Shown here: piece after piece, positions 54,553 through 64,000 of the stretch | Numbering within the stretch: position 1 is the first letter of the stretch | Layout of the letters: each line of letters starts with the position of its first letter | Assembly (NCBI GenBank): GCA_946902875.1 | Contig: OX336340.1 | Coordinates: forward strand, 15,825,566 to 15,889,565 | Reading direction: 5' to 3' | Length of the DNA stretch: 64,000 nucleotides | From: Nematopogon swammerdamellus | Taxonomy: Eukaryota; Arthropoda; Insecta; Lepidoptera; Adelidae | Made by a program: the position numbers and the translations under genes | Notes under the pieces: generated by a model | Database searches by the model: none | What the model saw: only the letters and a program-made list of their open reading frames with translations | What the model was told of the DNA's origin: nothing

Positions 54553-57129
54553 GTGAATGCCTGTACTCGCGGTTTTAAGATATTTACCTAAATAACACTC
54601 CGAGATTGTCACTGTCACTGTTCCTAAATCTCAATTCTCAAAATCAATCTCAAAGCCTCAAAAAATCCTCGGGGTCCCGGTACACGTAGATCTACATAAA
54701 AAATACATACCTATTTACTTCATGCATGAACTTCTCCTAAAACAGAGTACTTAATAGAACATTTTACTAGCTACGGAACCTTTTTACATTGTCTACCACT
54801 TTTAGAAAATATGTATCAGTGTTGCCTTTCATGTGAAATCGTGGGTAGTTTAAAATATGGTGGCGCCAGTGCGTTTCCCGCTCCCCACCGCTTCACCACG
54901 CCGCCGCCGCCGCTGGCCGCCGCCTCTGCCGCAGCGAGAGTCACTTAATTCCACGACGTCGACTAGGACGGTTCAATTTACATGTTTATTGCTTCTTTCT
55001 AACAAGCAGATGCGACTGGATTGGTTTCGTCCTATTTGCCCATTTTACCATGCTCGTAGTCCAGTATCGAATGACATGATTTTTTTGCGGTTTTTAAATA
55101 AATTTCAGCTCTTTGATGTTGCGGATTTGTGTTTGTCAATTTATTTTATCGCATCCGCGAACGAGCTTTGCGTCAACAAGGATTCAATCAAAAGCAATAT
55201 TTTTTTCATTTTGATTTAACGTTACGTACCATATTTTTCCGTTTTCGCAGAAGTTTAAGAAAACAATCTTTCAAACATTTTAGCTTAATGTTAATATTTA
55301 TTCTGCAAACCTTAATAAAATAAATATTTATTCTCTATCCATACACATTTCTGTATAACCAGAACCTGTACTGGTAATTTCTCTGCCCACATTTGCGCAA
55401 AATCAACTCGGTGATAATTATTTACACTAAATTTAGACACGTTTGCCTGAATTTCGTATTTAGCTACGGAAGCCCGAGACGGAGTTACGGTCCGCGAAAG
55501 ATTTATATGTAATGGCGTTGAGTGCAGCTAATATAATTGCAGTCATTTATATTTTATTTGATGTTCCGTTTTATGATTTGTCGCACCTATGCTCGTGCTG
55601 ATGAGCGTTTCCTCTGCTTTTGATATTATTTGCGGGCGTTTAGTTTTGCTTTCTTTCTACTAGTCATTTTATGTTGTGGGTTTAACGCGCCCTGAAAATG
55701 CGATGACACTCAGTAGTTGATCTACCGATAAACGGCTCGTAATCTAAATATAGGAAAACTATTTTTTTAAACTGCACGATTCTCTAAATCATTATTGTGT
55801 CGCACTTCAAAGGTGTGCAATTATGATTTACTACCTACTAAAATTCACAGATCTCTAATAACGCGTTAATAAACCTTTCCCCAGCGACTTTAGTCTGTCA
55901 ACTCTTCAAGTCGGACTAGCACCTGCTCTGGGGTGAAATTGGCTGCGCCTGAGACTCCGACCTCAAGCATAGCTACCCGTTCGAAAGTAATAAAACATTA
56001 AAAAATATATTAAATATTGCAATGTTATTTTAAGATCCTAGGTAATTTTTCGTCAACAAATGCACAACATTTACACATACAACGTCCGTTATATGTAACT
56101 ATACAACGTTATTTAAAGTAGGCATTAGTATATTTTTAGGCTCAAAATAAAAAACTGTAGAGCATGAACTTTCAATGTCGGCTATGGTTTAGATAAAAGA
56201 TTACCCCGGTTTGAATGATATGTGGATAACTCCTGAAAGACTACTTTAATCCCCTTGCATGCTATATACAACCACACCTAACATTTATTGACTACCTAAT
56301 TCTTAATGCAACCGACATACGACAAGTTATAACAAATTTCGTAGATATAGCACAGATAAATGCCAACAAATAAATGCCAAAATTTGTATACAACGTACGG
56401 GATATCCTTTGAAAATAAATCGATGCGAATCCACCGGAAAAAGTGTCCGAGTCGAATGTTCAGTCAGGTAGAGTGTCCCAGGTACAGAGCAGAGGGAGGG
56501 AAGAGGGGCAGTCCACCATAATTCATTCATCCGAGATCCGTCTCCTTCCCCGATTGGGTTCGGAATAACTTTCGCGAACGGAATACGTTTTTGGTTAACC
56601 CGTGCGCGAAAATCCAGGCACCAAATATACACCAAACGATTACCATCTTATGTACGAAATTAATTCACTGAACTTTAAACTATACGTCATGAGTTTAGGA
56701 GTCAAAATCGGAAGATATACATCGTCGACTAAAGGATATTTCTGTATTACACGCTGTCAACATTGATGATTGTGTTTAGAAGATATCCCCGACTTGGATT
56801 CTCCAATTTAATTCCACGGAATTCACCATCGCCTGGGCTCATTTTAGGGGATTAGAACATGGGTTACAGTAATAAGACCACGATCTTGGGTAAACAGAAG
56901 TCGAAGAGAGAAAGCCAATTTCAATATAACACGAAGGGATACAGATTGCGGGAAAATTTTCAAATACAGGATCTCGCTTGATTTAATACGAGATTTGAGG
57001 GTGGTTCAAAAATATGAGTCGGTGTTTGCGTTCGATTACGATGTACTGTACATAGCATAGATGTACGTACCTAGCATACATAAGGTTGTCAACCGATTGT
57101 AAATTTAGTACATACATAGGTGCATATCA
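54553..57129. other. long intron stretch with one GC-rich island
   Basis: 54857-54950 is a CGC-rich block starting ATGGTGGCGCCAG with a run of Arg and Pro codons; no good splice donor follows, so it is not called an exon. The rest (for example 56327-56635 minus) has no recognisable gene or repeat. Confidence 0.35.
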
Positions 57130-57368
57130 CTCACGCAGAATCCCGAAAATCGGGGTAAGCAGAGTAATCGGTGTTGTGCTGCAAGAACTCTGGTATATTA
57201 CACGTTTACGTATTACGTCCACCACGTTTCGCAAAATATTCGAACAAGATTCAATCGATCAAGCAGCAAGTAAGGCACGAAGACCCACCTGCTGATGACT
57301 CGGTGGAAGTACCGTGCCAAGGTGAGAGGTGGCGAACCTGTCGCTCTTTAGCGCGGCATCTTGTCTTT
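57130..57368 (+). repeat. dispersed repeat, family B
   Basis: 'ccgaaaatcggggtaagcag', 'ggtgttgtgctgcaagaact', 'gaagacccacctgctgatga' and 'gtgccaaggtgagaggtggc'. First of two copies in the same orientation, 115 bp apart. Confidence 0.6.
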
Positions 57369-57484
57369 TAATAAAGTGTTAAGATTTGAATAGATAAAGT
57401 TAGGTTAAGGTTGAGTTATATTATAATATATTGGTTGATTTGACAGTTCTTTTCATGCTCACAAATTACGTACTAATAATTAAT

Positions 57485-57780
57485 GTGATCAGTGTTATCG
57501 GTGTTGCGCTGCAAGAACTCTGGTAAATTTCAGCACACCGACCACTACATTTCGCAAAGTATTCGGTCAAGACAACTATAAAGCAGCAAAGTAACTAGTA
57601 AGGAATGAAGACCCACCTTCTGCATGACTCGGTGGAAGGACCGTGTCAAGGTGAGAGGTAGCTATCCTGTCGCCCTTTAGCACGGCTTCTTGTCCTTATC
57701 CCTTAGTCGTTTCTACGACTTACGCGGGGAGAGATGCAGAGGGGCTATTCTTTTTAAGTACCGCCCCCACACACTTACGC
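57485..57780 (+). repeat. dispersed repeat, family B, second copy
   Basis: 'gttatcggtgttgcgctgca', 'gtcgccctttagcacggctt' and 'cttatcccttagtcgtttct' through 'aagtaccgcccccacac'. Independently diverged from the copy before it. Confidence 0.6.
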
Positions 57781-57794
57781 AGAAAAATTATAAA

Positions 57795-57960
57795 TTTTTT
57801 TATGGACGGCGTCTCCTACAAAATCCTTGATGTCAGCCCATAGCAGCTTGGTGAGCTAGGTGCCATTTCAGTGCTTCCCTTTGATCGTTCCGGTCACACC
57901 GAACTGGACGGAAAACACGAAATATTTACATACAAGTTCGACCGACCTTTCATTTAGTAC
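57795..57960 (-). mobile_element. 5S-type SINE, 3' half
   Basis: 'gatgtcagcccatagcagct', 'ggtgccatttcagtgcttcc' and 'gaactggacggaaaacacga'. It is 5' truncated near 57960. Confidence 0.65.
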
Positions 57961-58028
57961 TGAGTCTACTGAAACTTCTATAGGGAGTATAGAGGCCTCT
58001 CTTATAGTTTACTTTTATGCCGTCGTCT

Positions 58029-58262
58029 GCTATACGTCAGGCTCGTCCGAACACTACATCGCTATACGTCAGGCTCGACCGAACACTACATCGCTATACG
58101 TCAGGCTCGACCGAACACTACATCGCTATACGTCAGGCTCGACCGAACACTACATCGCTATACGTCAGGCTCGACCGAACACTACATCGCTATACGTCAG
58201 GCTCGACCGAACACTACATCGCTATACGTCAGGCTCGACCGAACACTACATCGCTATACGTC
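58029..58262. repeat. 32-bp minisatellite, 7.3 copies
   Basis: 'gctatacgtcaggctcgacc' plus 12 more bases repeats at 58029, 58061, 58093, 58125, 58157, 58189 and 58221, with a 10-base stub at 58253. Only the first copy differs (T for A in 'ctcgtccg'). The units are contiguous with no spacers, so this is not CRISPR. Frames across it are open only because of the repeat. Confidence 0.95.
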
Positions 58263-58757
58263 AATTTAATAAATACTCGGAATTGACCTCCAGCTAAAAT
58301 ATGGAGTTTATGTAATTGTTATGATTTTACAATCCGCCGGATTATAGCGAGTGTATTATTCAAAATGTTGCATTATGTATAAGCGGACGGAATGAAAGCC
58401 TACGCCTCGGTTTTTGTTGTATTACTCCGAAGTTTTGCTAAAGTTTCCTTTTCCATATTTGCAAACTCTTCTTAGAATTTAATAATGAGCGAAACTCGGA
58501 GGGAGAACGATAATAGCATTCATCTGTATAAATATTTCACACAACCTTGATGGCGATAATAATTATGTATATTTCATATTTTACGATCTCCGTGTTTTCA
58601 GTATGTTTGGAATTAATTACGAAGTAATATAAGTATTACTTTGTCATTTATTTTACTTGGAATTTCTTTCATCTCGTTTCATTTTCATTAAATTTATAAT
58701 GAGGGGCTAAAATGGAGCGTATCCTTCGAGATTTGTGACTGAAATAGCATCACAATC
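58263..58757. other. intron sequence, no gene recognised
   Basis: AT-rich, nothing recognised. Confidence 0.3.
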
Positions 58758-59040
58758 GTGGCTGGCGACCCGACGGCGGCGGCGGCAGTGGCGGAGGCTC
58801 TCGAGAAGGCTCTCGTGTCTCGGCGACGAGCTGGAGGGTGCTCGGGGGGCGGCTGCGGCGCGATCTCGAGAGCTATAATCACTCCTTCGTCACATGACGC
58901 TGCAGAATTGGCGACGATGACGCGGCCGAGACGAGTGGTCACGTTCCGTCACACCACTCGATTGGAGGGCGGCAGCGGCGGCGGCGTGGCGGTAGCGGGA
59001 TGGAGGCGGAGGCGGTTTGCTACTGAGGATGCTTGTAGTT
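58758..59040. other. GC-rich island with long open frames
   Basis: About 280 bp of CGG/GGC-rich DNA. The plus frame from 58758 (no ATG at its start; Ala/Arg/Gly-rich, ending LERLILNQGDKT) and a minus frame (58694-58942, Pro/Ala-rich) are both open, as expected of high GC. No clean splice sites are seen. It could be an exon of another gene, a promoter island, or non-coding. Confidence 0.3.
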
Positions 59041-59649
59041 TTCTAGAAAGGCTCATTCTGAATCAGGGTGATAAAACGTGAACGCAGTTCGCATATAGAT
59101 TTGTCACGACTCACGACTAAAATTTTTTCTTTTTTTCTTTTTTTCTTTTTTTATAAATACTTATACTATGCAAGAATTCTAATCAACGCAGAAATATATC
59201 GAATAGAAAATGACATCTGGAATTATTATTAAAAACGATTATTACTTTAACATTCTCAATGATTTGATATACATGTGTGTATGCGCGCTACCATATATTC
59301 CTCGAAATCACATTTCCTATTACAAGACATACAAACAAAAGTTGAATCGCTATAAAATCTATACATATAATAAAATCGTTAAATTAATAATCTCTCTTTG
59401 TCTGTACGCGCATCACGCAAAAACCACTGAACGGAATTTGACGAAACTTTGTATAGTGACAGTGTATATCCCGGATTAACATAATAAACAAATAAATATA
59501 ATAACAATTAAAATTATTATAAAATTTAAATGACAAGTTGACAACGGAGAACTGTCATCTCGACGTGAGCTGGCCGGTGACAAAATGTTTGATAAATAAA
59601 AAATAAAAAAAATTTAAGTCGAACTTATGTCGCTGTCATTGGTGCAATT
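59041..59649. other. intron sequence, no gene recognised
   Basis: A (CTTTTTTT)n run lies at about 59125-59150. 'aaaaccactgaacggaattt' at 59419-59438 is a common repeat-style motif, otherwise unassigned. Confidence 0.35.
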
Positions 59650-61016
59650 TATATTTCTGTCGCCCGCGGCTTCGCTAGCGTGAAATTCGTATTAAAAAAA
59701 AGTAAGTAACTAAAGGCGGAGCCGAAGGCGGATCTGCGCTCACGTAAACGATATTCTTGCTCGATGAAAGTAACTAAGGGCGAGGCGGAAGTCGGAGCTG
59801 AGTTCAGGAAGAAAAAAAACATTGTTTCTTGAATGAAGTAAGTAACTATGGGCAGGCCGCAGGCAGAGCTGCGTTCAGGAAGAAGCTAAACCATCTTGAA
59901 GAAAGTAAGTAACTAAGGCGAGGCCGAAGGCCGAGCTACGTTCTGATAAATAATAAACCATCTCGGAGAAAGTAAGTAACTAAGGCGAGGCCGAAGGCCG
60001 AGCTGCGTTCTGGATGAAGCTAAACCATCTCGAATAAAGTAGGTAACTAAGCGATATTAAGATTGAGTTAAATTAATTTAAATTTTATTATAAAGTCCAC
60101 GCTTCTGACGGCAAACATACCGTGCATCCTAAAACCTTGCGGTTATTCCCGGCTGGATGGCAAGAGGCCCGATGGTATCACCTTAGTTCCATGGGCCAAG
60201 GGTAGGTCTTTGATGTGGGACGCCATTTGTGTTCTCACATTGGCTCCAAGTCACGTTCGGGCATCTTCAAGACCGGCCGGCGCGGCCGAGGCCTGGGCGG
60301 ACAGCCTCAAACGCAATAAATATTATAGATATATAATTCAAGATTTCGAATTTGTTGCGTTTGCGGTTGAAACCCTCGGTCCGTGGAGCTGTCATTGAAG
60401 CCAAAAGCTTCTTGAAGAGACTTGGGTCTCTGCTGGTGGACGCAACTGGTGTCCCGCAATCAAGGGCCTACTTCATTGAAACGGTAAGCTTTGCCATCCA
60501 GCGGGGTAATGCCGCAAGTGTTCTAGGAACATTTGAAAACGCCCCTTGTATGATAGTTATTTTAATGTTTGTTAGGTAGGTTTTAATTATTTAGTTATTA
60601 ATATTACTTTTTTATATATTTTATTAAATAAATAGATGGAGTAAACGATATTATATGCTATCGAAGAAAGGAAGTCATTTAAGGCGAGGCCCGAAGGCAG
60701 AAGAGGGTTTTTGGTTTACCTGAACGCAGCTCGGCCTTCGGCCTCGCCCTTAGTTACTTACTTTCTTCGAGAAGGTTTATCGTCTTCCTGAACGCAGCTT
60801 GGCCTTCGGCCTCGCCCAGTTACTTACTTTCTTCGTGAAGGTTTATTGTCTTCCAGGATGCAGCTGGGCCTTCGGCCTCGCCGTTAGTTGCTTACTTTAT
60901 TTGAGAAGATTTATCGTTTACCTGAACGCAGCTCGGCCTTCGGCCTCGCCCTTAGTTACTTAGATTCTTCTTTGAAATACGAATTTCACGCGAGCGAAGC
61001 CGCGGGCAACAGCTAG
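59650..61016. mobile_element. foldback-type element with 67-bp inverted tandem arrays and CTAG end
   Basis: The ends are inverse copies of each other: 59657 onward ('cccgcggcttcgctagcg', 'tgaaattcgtatt') and 60978-61016 ('aatacgaatttcacgcgag', 'cgaagccgcgggcaacag' then CTAG). Inside, the left arm has 67-bp units starting at 59701, about 59766, 59837, 59904, 59971 and 60038 ('agtaagtaac', then 'ggcgaggccgaaggccgagc'). The right arm has inverse units with 'ggccttcggcc' at 60733, 60801, 60867 and 60936. A retrotransposon fragment sits in the left arm. There is no transposase. A single CTAG end of the same type is seen at 38690-38779. Confidence 0.65.
60060..60645 (+). pseudogene. RLE retrotransposon fragment inserted in the foldback element
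   Basis: Reads ANIPCILKPCGYSRLDGKRP then DGITLVPWAKGRSLMWD, the same CCHC-distal endonuclease region as the 14867-16135 ORF (RPD, 15 residues, D). FEFVAFAVETLGPWS follows. The frame is then lost near 60390 and resumes as EAKSFLKRLGSLLVDATG to FAIQRGNAASVLGTFENAP. Inactive. CGATATTA on both sides (60052-60059 and 60646-60653) is a possible target-site duplication. Confidence 0.7.
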
Positions 61017-62247
61017 TTATAAATAAAGTTGAAAATCGGATCAACCGCCCGAAATGCGCAGCGGCTGAATCCAGTCAATTTCCTGTTCTATTTTCTAAAG
61101 AATATAGTTGTCTTTCCTGTACACGTATGGGGATGGTCCAGTGATTTTAAAAGAGCTCCAGTCACGGCGACTACCTCTCGGAGTTAGAGAGCCCACTGGG
61201 GTCGCGAGTAAGTTGGAAAACTTCTTTGAGTTACAAGGACGGCTAACAGGTTGATACAGACGAACAAGACTCTTGAGGCCAGTTTAACGAGAGTCCATGT
61301 CTGTTGCAATTTTTTAATGCTATTTTGTTTTGTCGAACAATTCGAGGTTTCGCTATTTATTCCATCGTTCAGAGTTATGTCCTACATTTCTTAAATCTTT
61401 GCACTGTTTTATTTAAAAAAATAAGGGCCTAATGCCATATACCTAGGGAGGAAATAGGGGAATACGATTGAGTCTTGTTCATGCATACCTTGCATGCATA
61501 AAAAGGAAGCATCTTTAAAATGTATACATTTTTTCCATGTATTGCAAATTCGGTAAAATATTTAAATCATGTTTGCGTTTATGTATTCCGAAAGAAGTAT
61601 CGAGTTTAATAACGTCGTTTCAAAAGAATCCCATTTTAAGCCAACCCCCGAAAAACACTATTTGAACGATATTGAAAAGAGTGAAACTTTAAATTTATTC
61701 AAAGTCACGTTGCCCTCTCTCGTCTAAGAACGCTTTGCTACACGTACACGTGTAGCTACAGTCCAGACGCATCTTCTACCTCAAGAAAGGAAATTAGGGA
61801 AAAATGTCTCCCGGAGACGCTCTTCAATTAATCATACCTTCAGACAGGTGCTACCGTTTCTCGAGAGAATCCGGTCGTCGCCCCAAACGAATGTGTGCCG
61901 AAGAAAAATAAACCTTAGTGCGAGCAGATAAGGTGGAATTTTGAAGTGCTAAAGACTTATATTGAAAGTTTACCTGCTGCTTTCGCGAGTATGTGGCGAG
62001 GAAAAGCATTATGGAGGAGCTTGCAACATTATGAATGTATGTTTGGTACACGTGTACTCTGTAGCAGATTTTCTGAATGAGGAAATGAAGTTGATATTGT
62101 ATATATATTTCTGTGGCGAAGTATCACTTCTTTTTAATTTTAAATTAGTTCTAATTCGTTAAAATAAAATAGTTTGATTTTTTATTGTAAATTGCAATTA
62201 ATCAAAAGCGAACCTATCGTAATAATTGTGATTCCAGTTTGTAAGGG
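61017..62247. other. intron sequence, no gene recognised
   Basis: GC-richer pieces at 61130-61260 (ending in a GTAAGT at 61211) and 61850-61950 were examined as PDZ exon candidates, but stops in the needed phase exclude them. Confidence 0.35.
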
Positions 62248-62717
62248 ATGCATTTAGTAATAGTTTTTTTTATTTCAACAAATAGATATATAGAAATACT
62301 TTATTGCTCCAAAAAAACATTTTACAGAAACAAACGGATAAGTAATTTACATGAGGGGCAAAGGCGAACTTATCCCTTACAGGGATTTCTCCCAGTCAAC
62401 CTTTGGATTTTTGAGAGTCGTATGGTGTGATTATAAGTTAGGTAGTAGCAAAAGACTTCAGTGTAGGAATGTAAAATGTAATATAAGGAAAATAACTATG
62501 ATAAACTATAATATACACTATAAATAAGTACGTAGGTACTAGTTAATTAAACGTGTAAATTACTATTTATAAATTAAATTTAAATACAGAATATGAATTA
62601 CAGTTTATATAATACATAATACCTAAATATATTCTGGCCTTCTTCAAACAAACTTCCGTATGAAGAATAAAACAAATTTCCTTGTGAAAAAGTATAGTCA
62701 AATTCAATACGATTTTA
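62248..62717. repeat. dispersed element fragment in AT-rich sequence
   Basis: 'ggataagtaatttacatgag', 'gggcaaaggcgaacttatcc' at 62337-62376 repeats the motif near 9760-9800. The rest is very AT-rich. Confidence 0.45.
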
Positions 62718-62769
62718 CCAAAGAGTTTGTATTACGTCGCTGCGCAGCGACGTAATACAAACTCTTTGG
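62718..62769. repeat. 52-bp perfect palindrome
   Basis: Arms of 26 bp starting 'ccaaagagtttgtattacgt' meet at TGC|GCA with no spacer and no mismatch. A GC-rich stem-loop-capable stretch follows ('ttccggcgc' at about 62778 and 'gcgccggaa' at about 62810). The palindrome could extrude as a cruciform. Confidence 0.9.
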
Positions 62770-63846
62770 ATTTTACATTCCGGCGCAGTGGCGCCCCGCA
62801 CACCAAAAGCGCCGGAAGGCGTTCACATACCACCGACCGGAAAACAATATTTTTTATTTTTCTTTACTGTAAGCTTAATATCTTTTAATATCTATTAAGC
62901 TTAGTAGCATATCTATCAGATCGTCTCCAACGTATTTATGATCATTCACACTCGCCTGTTGGCTTCTGTGGAGTAGATGTTAATAATACAATTCAACGCC
63001 TATAAACGATATCTGAGTAATATTGAATTTAAAATGAACAAAAACTTTACTACGATTTTTTATTTTATTTTATTTATTTTAAAGAGCATTTAAGACAACA
63101 TTATGTATTATACAGATTAAAACGTAAACAATTTTAGACAGCGCATTTTAAATCAACTGAATTAATTTTTGCAATAATATTTTAAAAGATCAATACGCAT
63201 TTTAAGTTACTTACATAATTTGTATATTTAATTTATACCTTAAAAGAGCTAAATCGGTTTCGCCGCCATGTCCGTACGAAATTGAGTGTTTGCTTTTTTC
63301 CTCGCATTACGCATCGCTGTTGTCTTTAAAATATAGCTCATTTCTCGCGCACTTCTGTTTACTTCCCCAACATAATAATTATGACCAGCGGCCAGGCTCG
63401 CGGCCTCGCAAGTCGCACCGAGTCCTCGCCTACTCCGCCGTGATGTATTTATTTGGCAAACAAACCTGCTAAAGGATTTCAACATTCACGCAACTGCACG
63501 AGTGCGCGACTTAGATACCAGAGGGAAGCACGGGCATGGCATCTAGCTCCGAGAGGAACGACACGCCATGAGATGCGACGTGATGCGATGCAAGGATTCT
63601 CTGAACCGATTTGGATGAAGTTTTTCTTTTAGTTAGAAATCTGGTCGACAGGGATGATTCTTAGATGGAGGTAATTTGTGCAGAGGGTCTCGGGATCTTC
63701 AGTCAACACTGTTTGAAGGCATCTCAGACGCTATGCACAGCTAGTAACTTGAAAGTGTATTGGCCAGATACTTCAAGTAATACTCGTATTAATCATTTAT
63801 TCGAATTAAATTTAATTTAACAAACAGCCAATAATAATATTAGAAG
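62770..63846. other. intron sequence, no gene recognised
   Basis: A SINE-like scrap lies at 63519-63570 ('gagggaagcacgggcatggc'). The open frames at 63249-63485 have no splice support. Confidence 0.3.
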
Positions 63847-63998
63847 AAAAAACTGTCTTAAAAAACATAAAACCGACTTTCAAAAAAAAACTAGAACTAA
63901 AAAGTGAAAATTTCATTATATATAAATATTATTTAATACTTTTTAGTTCTAGTTTTGTTTTTTTTTAAGTCGGTTTTATGTTTTTTAAAACAGTTTTT
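63847..63998. mobile_element. hairpin element at the window edge
   Basis: Arms at 63847-63904 and 63938-63998 ('aactgtcttaaaaaacataa', 'aaccgactt', 'ctagaactaaaaagt') are inverted with small gaps in the A-runs, around a 33-bp loop. MITE-like; it may continue past 64000. Confidence 0.6.
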
Positions 63999-64000
63999 AT

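Noticed and set aside
58029..58262. CRISPR-like direct repeat array
   Set aside because: The 32-bp units are contiguous with no unique spacers, and the host is eukaryotic. It is a minisatellite.
61130..61216. Candidate next PDZ exon ending in GTAAGT at 61211
   Set aside because: With any nearby acceptor, the frame needed after the 52338 exon meets a stop, and the peptide shows no PDZ character.
61850..61950. Candidate next PDZ exon after 'ccttcagacag'
   Set aside because: The phase-1 frame ends in a stop after about 23 codons and has no PDZ-like sequence.

Overview
The window looks like animal nuclear DNA, most likely from a moth or butterfly. It is AT-rich and gene-poor. It has GT-AG exon boundaries and no long host ORF, and it is packed with short dispersed repeats of the kind I associate with Lepidoptera: 5S- and tRNA-headed SINEs, non-LTR retrotransposon tails, hairpin MITEs, and CTAG-ending repeats with 'gcgaagccgcggg' ends. 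The organism call is inference; no mitochondrial or rRNA marker is present.

Host genes. A set of small plus-strand exons can be joined by splice sites and phase into the N-terminal part of one PDZ-domain protein. They are a first coding exon at 4430-4538, a 60-nt exon at 17960-18019, a 120-nt exon at 34380-34499, and a 120-nt exon at 52338-52457 that starts the PDZ domain. Every junction is phase 1. A second first coding exon, also ending in phase 1, lies in a GC-rich island at 24640-24745, so the gene probably has alternative promoters. The rest of the PDZ domain is not in the window and must lie beyond 64000. A separate terminal coding exon at 12034-12232 (phase 2 entry, stop codon, overlapping AATAAA) does not fit this chain. 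It probably ends another transcript that overlaps the large first intron.

Layout. 1-4336 is upstream or 5' intronic sequence with a tRNA-like SINE, a 203-bp perfect tandem duplication and a near full-length 5S-derived SINE. 5682-11972 is a near-identical tandem segmental duplication; the left copy lacks 1453 bp that the right copy keeps, including most of a retrotransposon endonuclease fragment. 12370-13290 is a tandem repeat of a dispersed element. 14867-16135 is an intact 422-codon C-terminal ORF of a retrotransposon with a restriction-like endonuclease. 19690-27069 is mostly repeats plus GC-rich islands. 27437-30578 is the most striking object: a 3.1-kb Foldback-like element built of a 10-bp minisatellite in inverted orientation, flanked by terminal inverted repeats and inserted in an older repeat. 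30580-52337 is TE-rich intron with many SINEs, LINE tails and hairpins. 52458-64000 is the next intron, with a long hairpin, a decayed LINE carrying a nested MITE, a 32-bp minisatellite, and a second foldback-type element (about 59650-61016) with a retrotransposon inserted in one arm.

Limits: all family assignments and splice calls come from reading the sequence. No alignment, transcript or database evidence was available. Element boundaries are approximate unless stated.
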